A stretch of 64,000 bases of DNA from Tipula vernalis (Eukaryota; Arthropoda; Insecta; Diptera; Tipulidae), in the NCBI GenBank assembly GCA_958295665.1, contig OY282560.1, positions 92,728,311-92,792,310 on the forward strand, given 5' to 3'. Below the pieces are notes generated by a model. That model made no database searches, had not been told where the DNA came from, and was given only the letters and a program-made list of their open reading frames with translations. Shown piece after piece: positions 33,340-44,674 of this stretch. Within the stretch, counting starts at the first letter, position 1, and every line of letters begins with the position of its first letter. The translations under genes were made by a program, and so were the position numbers.

Positions 33340-35308
33340 ATGTCGAAGAAAACATTTTTGAACTGTTTAGCTATGCAAAAGTTGGCTTGCAAAAATGATA
33401 TGTTAAGATATCAAAATCTGGATTCTTTCGCACGATCGGACACATCAGAAACTTTAATAAATTCGAATTGCACAGACTGTTATACTGTTGAACCTATTTC
33501 TTCCAGTCAAGTTAATGATGTCAATAGTCCAGAATCCGATAAAACTTCAAACGGCTGCTCTAATCCAGAAACTGACGATCAATGTAGTTTTAGTTGCTGT
33601 GGTATCATTTGTAGCTCTGAAAATAGTGTTAATCTTGATGGCAAAACTGTAATTCAAAGGAATCTAAAATTATGGGCGTTAAGAAATAAAACACCACATA
33701 ATCATTTAGATGATTTGTTGAAAACATTAAATGATTCTGGTGTAAAAAACTTACCACTAACAGCAAGAAAACTACTGAAAACCAAAACTGGTGTGATTCA
33801 TGTTATTGACGTTGTACCAGGAGAATATTTTCACTTTAGAATACAGAATCATGGAAAAGCCAACAAATTTAATTTTCTGTTGGAAAAAGACCCTATTTTA
33901 ATTGATATTGGTATTGATGGGCTGCAAGTATTTAAAAGTTCCCGACGAGTGTTATGGCCAATAATTGGAAGGTTTTTTGAATTCCCAGAAGAACCGCCAT
34001 TTTTAATTGGGTGTTATTCAGATTTTGAAAAACCCCACTCAGTTAATGAGTTTTTAATGTCATTCGTACAAGAAACTGAACTTCCTATTGAAAATGGTCT
34101 TAGAATTGCACAGTTGGGGACTTTAAGGAAATTTAAAATAAGACTGTTTGTTTGTGATAGCCCAGCAAGAGCATTTATAACTGCAACTCAGTACCACACT
34201 GGAAAAAATAGCTGGCCAGAATGTTGTCAAATTGGAAGATATGCTAACAGAAGCATAATATTTGATACTCAAATTAGAGAAGAAAGAACGGATATGTCGT
34301 ACGTATCATCATCGAATTTTTTTAAATAATGAAAATATATTAGAAACCATCGGTATTGGTATGGTATCGCAATTTCCTATCGACCCCATGCACCTTATTG
34401 ATTTGGGAGTTGTAAAAAAAATGTTGGTGCTTATTTCTAAAAATAAAATATTAGTAGGTGTTAAAGTAAATCTTGACAGAATAAATACAAGAGTAAAATT
34501 GTGTTCTGCACTTACTCCGTCTGAATTCGGTACAAGGTGTAGATCTTTTGACGATTTAGCTTTGTGGAAAGCCACCGAATTTCGACAGTTTTTACTTTAT
34601 ACCGGCATTTTCGTTTTGAAAGGCACAGTATCCGATCAAATATATCATCACTTTTTATTATTACATTGCGCTGTAAGGTTATTGTCAGACCCAAGAAATT
34701 GTCGGCAAAATTCCGATGCAGCCTTTGATTAAAGATTTTGTCAAAATATTTCCTATAATATACGGGGAAGAAAAAGTAAGCTTCAATATTCACGGACTCC
34801 TACATATGCCCAGGTGTGTGAAACAATTCGGGTCATTAGACTCATTTTCCGCATACAAATATGAAAATTATATGCAATTTTTAAAGCGAAGTATTAAAAA
34901 ACCTAATAGAATATTGCAACAAATATACAGAAGAATAGCAGAAATAAAAGCTTCTCACATAACATCAAAGTTGACGAAATTTAATAAGTTCCACGTTTCT
35001 AATGAAAATGAAAATGATTGTTATTGTCTTACAACCAATGCAACTATACTTAAAATTACCGGGTTTGGTTCGGTAGCAGCAGAAAACACTGTGATTGGAC
35101 ATATTTTCGAAAAAACTTCATATTATTTTAACAAACCAGTAAATTCCTCAGAAACACTTGGAATTGTACTCGGCAATAGTATTCAACCAGGAGTTCAAAC
35201 ATTTTATGTCAAAAGAAATATTGCATAAATATTTTTGTGTGCCAATAGATAAAGAATATATTCTTATACCAATTTTGCACCAATCATTTATTCAGTTTTC
35301 ACATTAAA
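33340..35308 (+). pseudogene. CACTA/EnSpm-like transposase, frameshifted
   Basis: The first frame (33340-34329) has a Cys-rich N-terminus, then LIDIGIDGLQVFKSSRRVLW, FLIGCYSDFEKPHSVNEFL and KIRLFVCDSPARAFI, then HTGKNSWPECC and RTDMSY. This fits the animal CACTA/EnSpm-like pattern DGL.LFKSS...WPI, F.CDAPAR and H.G...C..C. The frame shifts in a T run at about 34316 to FPIDPMHLIDLGVVKKMLV and ALWKATEFRQFLLYTG, again near 34715 to IHGLLHMPRCVKQFGSLDSF, and again near 35210 to DKEYILIPILHQSFIQFSH. At least three frameshifts make it a recent pseudogene. Superfamily assignment is from memory of motifs and needs a profile search. Confidence 0.75.
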
Positions 35309-35529
35309 AATCGATTCATATTTTTTATTAAAATGCACAAACTTCCATCTAATTACAAATATATAAAATATTTCCAGTTAAACTGAATACCACCATCAAA
35401 AATGGCCGATAACAGTAAAAATGGTGCATACACTTTATACATATTTTTCAATATTTTTAACATTTACCAAGTTGATTAAATGAATCATATTTATTTCAAC
35501 GGGTATTCCATTGTCACCTATAACAGAAA

Positions 35530-36573
35530 ATTATGAAAACATTTATAATAGTAAAAATGTTTCATAAGGCTTCAATACTTCGACGCAAATCCCACAGATT
35601 GTTGATGATCAGAATGACAGTATCGAAAATAGTCAAATTTTATTCCCACCCAGAAAAAAGATTTCGCCGCTACAACAAAAATAATTTAATCAAAGAGAAT
35701 GAGCAGAACGAACCAACATCAACAGAGAGGGTTGTTAGACTGGAAATAACTCCATTTTTTATGCATTCTTCCGAAACCTAAGTTTCAAATAATCATGGAA
35801 CTCCACAAACCTCTGAAAAAGAGAACTTGCCGGGTAAATAAATTGTTACTGATTTTTTTTTTGTGTAATCTGGAATTTCGTAAAATATAACTGACAAAAT
35901 CGCTTTACTTTGAATATTTCAAAAAATATATAAATGTGTTAAATTTAATCTCCGACAAAATTAATAAATTTGACAGTTATAAAAGGGAAAATGATAACTA
36001 CAGGGAATGCCCAAAATAAAATGATTTTAGAGACTTTAGTCCATGTCAAAAAAATTAACCGATCTTTGGAGAAACTGGTTGGCGAAGAACAAAATAGTAC
36101 AGTTGAGTTTGAAACCATCTTTCCGATAAGGACAATTACGGAGCTAAGTGATATGGAATTGAGCTTAGGAGATTCCAAATATATCACAAAATTAGTAAGT
36201 TTCCTTGTAATAACTTTAATCAAATATAACCTATGTACTTATTGAAATTTTGTTATTAGGAAGCTTATCTAAGGCAACTAAGACACTTCCATACTGGAAA
36301 GTGTATGCCGCTTTATAGCAACAGATGAATTATACCACGAATTGAATTTAAAAAGGAAAGGCAGGGAAAAGAGCACTAAACAAATTAAAATTTTTCAATA
36401 CTGCCCTATTCGGTAAAAAAAATAATTAAATTCAAAATCATTACAACATATTAACAGTTTAAATTAATTTATTAGATGCATGCGGCGGTCTGCTGGGCAA
36501 AGAAAATTTTGAAAAAGAAATTAGAATATTTATTCAACATGCCCACAACAGGTTTTTAAAAAATAAGAATTAG
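35530..36573 (+). pseudogene. DUF4806-like gene, four or more exons
   Basis: Candidate exons: about 35530-35833 (polar linker, ending KENLPG at a GTAAAT donor); about 35977-36194 (acceptor TTTGACAG; encodes MILETLVHVKKINRSLEKLV and FPIRTITELSDMELSL; donor GTAAGT at 36195); 36260-36412 (acceptor TTATTAG; EAYLRQLRHFHTGK, then shifted FIATDELYHELNLKRKGREK); and 36476-36573 (acceptor TTATTAG; DACGGLLGKENFEKEIRIFI, HAHNRF, stop). This matches the usual DUF4806 pattern: P....EL..LE..L, a glycine turn, TDELA..NLKGRG.K, and E.EI..WL.HA..R. Two frameshifts fall in the third exon. The function of DUF4806 is unknown. Confidence 0.65.
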
Positions 36574-36588
36574 TTATTTACTTATATA

Positions 36589-36810
<222 letters not shown>

Positions 36811-37029
36811 ACATATACAATTAATTAATTGTGATAACGACTTACATATAGGGATTTTTGGTGATAAATTATAATTATTATATTGTTATTGATATTTTGT
36901 AATTCAATTTTATATTTTAAACCTTGTTGTACATATCAAATTTAACACCTTTATAAAATAAAATTATTTTATTTAACAGTACAATTCCGTTTTATTTAAT
37001 GAAACACTAAAAATGCTCTAAAAGTGTGG

Positions 37030-37295
37030 ATGGATTAGTACTTTTAAACTGCTTATAAAAAACTACTTTAAAAGTTGTATCACAGAAGTAGTTTAAAAGT
37101 ACTTTTTATATACGGAATTGGCTAAGAATGTGAAAGAGATAGCTTGATTTTTTTTATAATAAGTGGAAAAGAGAAAGATATATAAATATTTTTTTAAAAC
37201 TGATGAATTTTTTCCTGACGTCCTATATTTTTTCAGTGGAAAAAAAGTACTTTTTTTCACAACTTTTGCACCACTTCTGGAAGTACTTCTACGGT
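37030..37295. repeat. Clustered AGTACTTTT motifs near the transposon right end
   Basis: AGTACTT(T/C)T occurs at about 37037, 37098, 37247 and 37282. Some copies form local inverted repeats (AGTACTTTTAAACT and AGTTTAAAAGTAC with one mismatch). Such subterminal clusters are known transposase-binding sites in CACTA-type elements; here that role is inference. Confidence 0.55.
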
Positions 37296-37333
37296 TGCTG
37301 GGCTACGTGTTGTAAATTTGACACTTCTGTAAT

Positions 37334-37601
37334 AATACCCACTAAACAAAGCGATTCGTTTACGATACGAAAATTATGTTTGTTGTTCATACAAAATATC
37401 GTTTACGAATCGTTTTTGCGATTCGAAATCGATATGTTTACGAATCCAACGTTCCATGATAATTAGAATTTTTTACGTAACGTAAATAGAAAGATTTTTA
37501 CAATACGTTTACGATGCTTTCTTTTCATATCGTAAACAGATCTATTGAACAACAAATATCATTTTCGTATCGTAAACGAATCGCTTTTTTTAGTGGGTAT
37601 T
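37334..37601. mobile_element. 268-bp MITE nested in the transposon
   Basis: The ends AATACCCACTAAACAAAGCG and, inverted, AATACCCACTAAAAAAAGCG extend through ATTCGTTTACGATACGAAAAT to about 60 bp of near-perfect inverted repeat. The centre contains further copies of CGTTTACGA in both orientations. No coding capacity. A target duplication could not be defined with certainty. Confidence 0.9.
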
Positions 37602-37665
37602 CATAAACAAAAGTGCGCAATAAGAAAAATTAAGCCGGTTTATGATAATTTATTTATTTTCACTA

Positions 37666-37715
37666 CTGTCAAAATGATTACAAAAATAAAATTATCACAA
37701 ACTTCGAACACGTCC
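37666..37715. repeat. Right terminal inverted repeat
   Basis: Reverse complement of the left end, finishing ACACGTCC at 37715. The following TTA (37716-37718) is the right copy of the target duplication. Confidence 0.93.
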
Positions 37716-37809
37716 TTAGTGAAAATCGTCTTCAAAAATAAGGTATTTTTGAACATTAAAATGTTGTTGTTTTTGTAATATACGTCATAAACCAAAGCAA
37801 CCTTGATTA

Positions 37810-38045
37810 TACCAGAGCCTACATAAAATTTATTCTTTACTATGAATAGTTTCTAGTGTCTATAAGAATTATGAGCTTTTAGATTTTAGATTTTTATACG
37901 AAAATGTTCATAAAACATGTAATTTTATTTGTTTAAAAAGCGAATCATGAAAATGTTTATTTCTTAGTGAAAATCCTCTTGGAATATAAACTATTGCTAA
38001 GCTTTTATGGAATGTTGTTTTTGTAAAATACGTCATAACTTAAAA
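37810..38045 (+). repeat. Uninterrupted paralogue of the transposon target
   Basis: It runs from ACCAGAGCCTAC through TTTTTATACGAAAATGTTCAT and CATGAAAATGTTTATTTCTTA, directly into GTGAAAATCCTC and ATACGTCATAAC. It matches the two flanks of the 32826-37715 insertion joined at one TTA. With the interrupted copy it forms a tandem pair that predates the insertion. Confidence 0.85.
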
Positions 38046-38089
38046 TTTATAAACAATTATAACCATCTCTTTTTAGTCTCCTTCTAAAA

Positions 38090-38345
38090 GCATTGCCACG
38101 ATTCCATAAATGTTGGTACCCCAGCCCTCAGTTTAGCCTACCCTTCGACGCAGTGCTTACTGGTGCCGAACGGAAGGCTTCCGCTTCGCAGCAATTCGAA
38201 GCAGAAAATTTTCGTTTTTATGTTAAATTTTGCTGTTTGTTTCTTTTGGTATATACTCCATTGTAAATGAGCTTTTGCTCCAAATAGAGTATATCAAAAG
38301 CTGTTTAAATGAATCAGTAAATAAATAAATAAAATAAATAAAAAG
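38090..38345 (+). repeat. Possible retroposed fragment with hairpin and A-rich tail
   Basis: A GC-richer block (38120-38210) is followed by a hairpin (TTTTGGTATATACTC and GAGTATATCAAAA around GAGCTTTTGCTC) and an AAATAAATAAAT tail at about 38318-38342. This layout suits the 3' end of a SINE or non-LTR element. No pol III A or B box was convincing. Confidence 0.4.
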
Positions 38346-39185
38346 TTTTCTTTCAAATCGTTTACTCAGCCCGAATCCCTGTTGTTTTAATTTGTGTATT
38401 AAGTGACATCTAGGAATGGGAATAATAAGTAAAAGCTATTTTATTTGATACACCACTCTCAAATGTTATGATAATTCAAATATTTTAAACAAAAACTTGG
38501 GTCATTAATTTTTGGGAATAAAAATCGATGCCAAATATTAAACACGTTGTATTTATTTTCAGCTGTGACTTAATTTAAATAATATTTATAATACTGGAGA
38601 AATAAATAATATTACTGTTAATGTTTGTTGGTTATGTCGTTTATTTGTGATGCATAACAATCTCGGTTGATTTGATTATTTTGTTTTCTTGCTCAATCCA
38701 TATTAGGGCTCGTCACGAGCATTTTCGTATTTGCGTATTTGCGTATTTCGTAATTTCGTAAATTTGACGTCTCTTCTGATTGGTTCAAATTATTTCTCCT
38801 AAATAAGCAAGAAACGTCAAAATAAACACGCTCTCAGGCTACTTATTTGAGTAAATATTTTCGTAAGAATGTTTTTCAGCTTTTTTGAAAAACAAACTAA
38901 ATGTTGAAATATTTTTCATACAGTGGCGTAACTACAAATTTCAGCGCCGCCCGCAAAATTTTTCTTGGGCCCCTAAAAATGCTTCTTTTATCTATGAACA
39001 AGTAAAGCTTTTATTTCACATAAATCATTATATCTTCCTATTATCTAACCTCCACCCTCGCATTGCTTAAAATTATCTGATTTCGAGAGGAGGATTTAAG
39101 AAATTGTTCAAATTTTAATGTTTACAAGTTCATATTTAGACCCTGTAGACTGTGAGTGCCCGAAAAAAATCTCAACTAATGCAAT
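38346..39185. other. Unassigned, with two possible transposon ends
   Basis: Near 38706 the sequence GGGCTCGTCACGAGCATTTT, and near 38922 CAGTGGCGTAACTAC, look like terminal sequences of DNA transposons, but no inverted partners were found nearby. No coding content. Confidence 0.4.
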
Positions 39186-39189
39186 GGAA

Positions 39190-40150
39190 GATAAACTATC
39201 TTCTTTACCGGTAAAACCCTTTACCATTTATCGGTAAACTTTGCGATTTTATATTTACCTGAAGTTTATACCAGTAATTAAAATTTATAAAAATATGGCT
39301 TAAATTCGTTATTGAATAGAGAAATACACAAGAAATGTGATGCTCAAACCTAACACGAAACAAATAATATTAATAATTTCGAAATAACCTCAAAAATGTC
39401 GAATTTTCAAAGTATCTTGTATATTCTAGACAATTCTCAAACGTCAAATTATCCGGAAATATGTAAAGCCGAAGGAAATCCTGTACGCGATAACACTGCC
39501 ATGTGAAGTGTAAATAACCGGAACATTCTTGAATAATTTCGAATATCCTAGGAAATCGAAGAAATATCGAAATTTTGACAAAATCTCTAGAAGTCTGCTA
39601 AATATCATGATTTATATGTATGGTAGCTCAGAATATTACCCTACAAAATTCGAATAAATTCGAAAATCTCGAATAATAATAAAATTGTCGAAAACTTAAG
39701 AAATCTAGAATAAAACCACGGAATAATCTCGATTACCACAGAAAAATTCGAATAATCTCTGTATTATATGAATCTCGATTGATCGCGAACAATTTCAATA
39801 ATAAGGGAAACTCTGGATATTAATGAGACTAATTTCGGTAAGCCTGTTAGTAAACCCAAGAAAATTTCGAATAACAAAATCTCGAAAAACTTGACTGTTT
39901 CGAAAGACCAAATTACCAATTAAGCCTCAAACATTATATGCATCATCTCCAAGCTAAACTCCAAAAATCTCGAGAAATTTTAAAAAGTGATCAAAATACG
40001 AAATTCGAGAAAGGGGGATGTGAAATCGGGAAGCGACGAGAATTTCCAAAATCAGGAGAATCTCAACGAGAATAAACAAAAAAAACACCATCCGGTTTAC
40101 AGTTAGTTCAATTTGTATTTATCGTTTACCGGTAATCAAAAAGAGGCGAT
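39190..40150. repeat. Degenerate TCGAATAATCTC-rich region between inverted TACCGGTAA ends
   Basis: Recurrent AATCTCGAA, CGAATAATCTC and TCGAAATT motifs fill 39360-40080. The edges carry TTACCGGTAAA and TTATCGGTAAAC on the left and GTTTACCGGTAAT on the right, in inverted orientation. This may be one non-autonomous element of about 960 bp. No ORF. Confidence 0.5.
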
Positions 40151-40395
40151 AAATGAGATACTATAAGCCGAACGAACTCTAATTCATTATAAAGACTGAC
40201 TAGTTTGGCTCAAATTTCCATTGATTCCTTCTCTAAAGCAATGCCGCTTCTAATAAGCGAAATTGTTTTCAATCGAGGTTAGATATTTTCCAGAATTACT
40301 ATAAAGTAAACAAAAAGAGAAACATACGATAAATTGAAATAGTTAAAAATAATCTGTGAAAGCGACTACATGTGCAACCCAAATTTGACTGTTAA

Positions 40396-40553
40396 ACCCT
40401 AGACACACTACGATTTAGTAAAACCGATTTAGTGAATTTTTCGAGATTAGCCGCAGTGTGTCAATCTCGATTTAGCGAATCCCTTTGTTTTTGAATAGAA
40501 ACTTCAACTAGTTTAGCTAAATTGGATTTATTAAACCACAGTCTGTCTAGGGT
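40396..40553. mobile_element. 158-bp MITE
   Basis: The left end ACCCTAGACACACTACGATT pairs with the right end, whose complement reads ACCCTAGACAGACTGTGGTT, and both continue TA(G/A)TAAA. The interior repeats CGATTTAG(T/C)GAAT. There is no ORF and no clear target duplication. Confidence 0.88.
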
Positions 40554-40739
40554 ATTAGGAATCGATTCCAATTTCTATATGTAAGTTTTTGAGTTACTAA
40601 TCTTCAAAAATAAGTGCGTTATTGAAATAATATATAATCCTGTTTTTGGAAACTGCTCTTTTCTAGAAAATAACTGTTAAAGTGTTGTAACCAATTTTGG
40701 TACTTTGGGTCTTTGTGTATTACAATTATTTTTGTTTTT

Positions 40740-42030
40740 TTTAGGCGAAAACCGTTGACCTTCAAGAAGTTTTCCACGAAATTGAACGCTGGAGCGATGA
40801 TGAGGAACCCTCAGAGGCTCAACATACCATTTTTATAAGCCCACCAGCGCAGATGGTAATGAAACTGAAGAAGATTTAGGGGATGAAAATGCGCAGATTA
40901 CAATAATCTGGGGCCCAAAATGCTTTAAGTAGAAGCTTTTATAAGCGAGAGGGACGAAAATAATATCCGGGAAAGTGCTACTACTACAATAGAGGTAGAC
41001 CGAAGTTATAAAAGAAAATGAACAGAATGGGAAAGTCGACCACCGCCGTTGGCTATATCGAACGAATCTCATCCGGATTATGGAGGAATTAGTAAAGTAC
41101 AGTGTTAGTTATGCTGCTTTCAAAAATCGCCCATTTTGTTGCTCTATTGAGGAGCTGTATGCATTTACGGGCATTTTAATGATAAGTGGAGCCTCATGAT
41201 TTCTAACACAATGAGAAGAAACCGATTTGATGAAATTATGCATAATTTACATGCATGCGACAACAGCAACTTACCTCAAAATGATACAATGGGAAAGATT
41301 AGACCATTGGTTGAGCATATGAACAAAGTTTTTTTTTGAAATATTGCCCTATTCAAAGTACACTTTCAACAGACGTTTATTAAAAGATAAACCAATAAGA
41401 TTTGGGTTTAAGGCTTGGATTTTAGCAACACAGTCTAGATATTTCGTTAATTTTGATATTCAAGGAAAATCAATCCAAGCAACAGTTACCGATAGTACAT
41501 TTGGAAAAGCAGAATCGGTTGTCATCCAATATCAAGAAATTTTGAAAAATAATTTTCCTGATTTAGATTTTTCATTATATATTTTGACAATTATTTTACG
41601 TCACCACGCCTAATCAACCACTTAGGAAAGCATAAGTTGGGCGGAACCGGAACAGTGCGAGCAAATCGGCTTGGAAAGACTAGCATTTTAAAAGATGCTA
41701 AACAATTCAAAAAGCTTAAGCGCGGGGTGTACGATTCAATGGTGGAGAAAAATGAAAACACTTTTTGGGGTTAGATGGAATAATGATAGTGTAGTCATAC
41801 TATTATCAAATCAATATGGTATTTTACCCGTAAAGAAAGCTATTCGATACTCCGCCAGCGAGAGATAGAAGATTGAGATACCCCAACCTCACGTATTTTG
41901 GGCGTACAACCAACGAATGGGTGGTGTGGACCTTCTTGATAATAACATATCGAACAGGAATTCGAGGCAAGAAATGGTATGCCCTTATTAAGTTTTTAGT
42001 TGTTTGATGTAGTAATAACCAATGATTGGG
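40740..42030 (+). pseudogene. PiggyBac transposase relic
   Basis: Broken frames encode the acidic N-terminus (VFHEIERWSDDEEPSEA), then NTMRRNRFDEIMHNLHACDN and TMGKIRPLVEHMNKVFF, then DKPIRFGFKAWILATQ, YFDNYFTSPRLINHLGK, GTGTVRANRLGK and MGGVDLLDNNIS. This is piggyBac order. YFDN (41583-41594) and GGVD (near 41925) keep their aspartates. The piece after the first Asp, normally MVPYYGRH.KQF, is deleted around 41370. Stops and frameshifts abound. TTAA-flanked ends were not identified. Confidence 0.92.
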
Positions 42031-42049
42031 TACTTAGCAAGTCGTTTGG

Positions 42050-43030
42050 TGGTTCCTGTGCGAGGATGGGGGGGGGCGAGGGGGTGCAGTATGAAGTCTA
42101 AGTAAATCTTGCATTGCCGCCGGTTGGAGGGGGAGGGGAAAGGATCACAAAATGACGAAAGCAACTGCTCAAAGGGGTTTTGTCAATAGTTCACCGCAAT
42201 TATTAAAAAAAAATAATGCAGGGGTGACTAACTCGCAGCGGATTGTAGCAAGGCATTCGCTACAAATTGTGGGGACCGTTCCAAGTCACATGAGAGATGT
42301 CTCAGGGTCGGCCACTAATTATTCTCAACTCTTCGAAGAAAGAACTAATGAATCAAGCAATAAAATTAAACTAAACGAGCTTAAATGCGACGAAACTCAC
42401 TGGTTCCTTTATGTACGCTACCTTGAATTTTGGAGCAAGTTTAGCTGAACATTTTTCCGCCGATGCACTTTGGAAATAATTTCTAACAAACACTTGTTGA
42501 CCCTTACAAAATTTCCTTTGTCTACTCCGTAAGTTATACCTATGAGAATATTGTGTATGACCTTTTCACAAATTATCTTTTCGGGTCGGTTCGAAATTAA
42601 CACTTGATGAGCCTCTTCATCCTCTAAATGCTTCAACAGTTCATGTAGATTAATTCGAACTCGATAACAAAAGGGAAAGCCTTATGTTTGGGCGCCATTA
42701 TAATGATCCGATGTGAGGGCGAGAGGCCACTAGAACAAAATTATCATCGGCGGACTGGGTGGGGGGGGGGGATGGGTAGAAACCAAATCTTGTATTGCCA
42801 TTAACACATGATCGGTTTGCCCCTATATTGTTAAGCAAGGGGTTATTTGTTTGTATATGTTGTGTTTCTAATACAGCACAATCGTTATGCAACTCAGTCA
42901 AAAAATCAGCGCAATTACTAAAAAAAATGATTCAGGATCGCCAACTCGCAGCGCATTGTAATCCACAGCGACTTGAACAAACGGTACAACTTTTGAGAAA
43001 AGGAATTTTAAACATTGTGGATGCTCTCTG
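42050..43030. repeat. G-rich tract plus direct repeat about 700 bp apart
   Basis: Two copies of a block are present at about 42175-42265 and 42885-42970, sharing ACCGCAATTA(T/C)TAAAAAAAA, GATTCAGG/ATGCAGGG and AACTCGCAGCG(G/C)ATTGTA. Each copy is preceded by a G-run (42070 and 42755). Between them the minus strand has a 72-codon frame (42418-42636) of unknown nature. This may be two insertions or termini of one unrecognised element. Confidence 0.6.
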
Positions 43031-43615
43031 AATGGAGAATCCTCTAGATTGGAGTGTATGATTTGGCGGATTGAGAATAGAAGATTTATATTGTTATGAC
43101 CAATTGTGATATTGAGGAGGGAGTCTCCAAATTTCACAAAAACCGTGACATATTTTAAGGACCTTGCTCAAAATAACGAGAAATCTTTGTAACATGTAAA
43201 TGGTTGGTTTGGTGATCTATAAAAATTGGTTTGGTGATCTATATTTGTAGGAAAAGTGTCGTTCGAGGAGTCGGATAAACCATAACTTTTTTCAATGTTT
43301 TGAAAACCATTGTGTAAATGGAAAATTGTATTTAAACGCTTTTAATTGTGAAAAGCTTATTGTCTAAAAGAAAAATTTATAAATAAGCTCTCCAGGTGCA
43401 TATTTAGTTTCAAAATTGTACATTATGTTAGTGTTATCAAATGTAATTTAGTTCAATACTCAGGAAGGGAGAGGTGATGTGTATTCATTTAATATATCAT
43501 ATTGTAAACCCACCAAATGTGATCATGTTTTTAGTACACACTCTCTACGTACCAACACCAATAATACCGTTAAATGCAGTTCCACAAAAACAAAAATATT
43601 AAGGACCGAAACGGG
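43031..43615. other. Unassigned sequence
   Basis: AT-rich DNA with the phrase TTGGTTTGGTGATCTATA repeated once in tandem near 43200-43242. No coding motif was recognised. Confidence 0.4.
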
Positions 43616-44045
43616 CATTCGTAAACTAATCCCAAGTCAACTCAATCTAACTTCCATTTGAACCTCTAAATAAATCCCTAAATGTGCCCTTAATCCCTTA
43701 CACATCCCTAACTCAAACTCCAACTCCATCCTACGCATTTCCCAATGAATTACTAATTCAACCCCATTATATTTTCAACTAAACCCTAACTGAACCGTAA
43801 CCTCAAACTATCTCCAATACAACGCGGAAACAAATTCATAATAAAATCCCTCATTTGAGCCCAACTCAACTCCTCACTTCAACTCGATACCATCTAAATC
43901 TCAATTCAATCAAGAATTCAATGCCTAAGTGAATCATACATAAACTCAACACAAATCAACTCCATCTAACTTTCAACTCAACCCCCAAGTAATTCATCAA
44001 CTGGAGCTAACTCAATTCCAACTCAACTACAATTCAACCGCAGGT
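43616..44045. repeat. CTCAA-rich array 2
   Basis: Degenerate CTCAACCC, AACTCAA and CCTAACT repeats as in array 1. It ends in CAACTACAATTCAACCGCAG. The sequence 44046-44299 after it is not repetitive and holds a 71-codon frame without recognisable content. Confidence 0.88.
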
Positions 44046-44299
44046 TGTGCCAAAACTCAAATCAACTAAAAGTTTCGGCCCCTTTGATGGAGTGTTCTTG
44101 TACATAAGAACAAGCAATGCTTGCATAACTATTGATGAATGCGTTTTTAATGAGGGAATTCAGAAATTGTTTTCAGACGAGTTAGAAGCTAATGGCTTTT
44201 GCAGTCGACTCAAGCTAAAAATCGAACTAAATATCTGTCAGACTAAATACATTTTTATTTAATTACTTGGACATTCATCTTCAGCAACCGAGAAGAACT

Positions 44300-44416
44300 G
44301 GGGGCTATTTGGGAATTTGATTCGAACGTGATCGAGTCTTCGACGTATAAGATTCATATTTGATTTAAATAAGAAACGAATGAATCTGATTCAATTCCCA
44401 AATAGACCTCCCCCCC
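44300..44416. repeat. 117-bp inverted repeat, MITE-like
   Basis: GGGGGCTATTTGGGAATTTGATTC at the left edge pairs with GAATCTGATTCAATTCCC, then AAATAGACCTCCCCC, at the right, with small indels. The loop contains ATTCATATTTGATTTAAAT. It lies between CTCAA arrays 2 and 3. Confidence 0.75.
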
Positions 44417-44674
44417 TTCCCTGGTTGGGTCTATCTTAGAGAGAAAATACCTAATAGCGACCGGAACGGTTTCTTGTTTAACTAAAACTACTTTAACCCA
44501 CCTTTCCTAGAAATCACCCGTTTTGGAAATTTTAAAAGGTGATCTGAGCTACCATCTACCTAATATAAGCTTTAAACTAATATTCAAATGCTTAATAAAT
44601 CATCGTGGGCCACATATAACTGTGGCTCCTTCCGCAGTAGCCATTGCATCGGGGACCTAGTTACTCAACTGCCG

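Noticed and set aside
33340..34329. A single-copy host gene with a 329-residue product
   Set aside because: The product carries transposase-type motifs, the frame is broken, and it lies between matched terminal inverted repeats with a target duplication.
38090..38345. tRNA-derived SINE
   Set aside because: The hairpin and AAATAAAT tail fit a retroposon, but no convincing A or B box was found, so only a possible retroposed fragment is listed.
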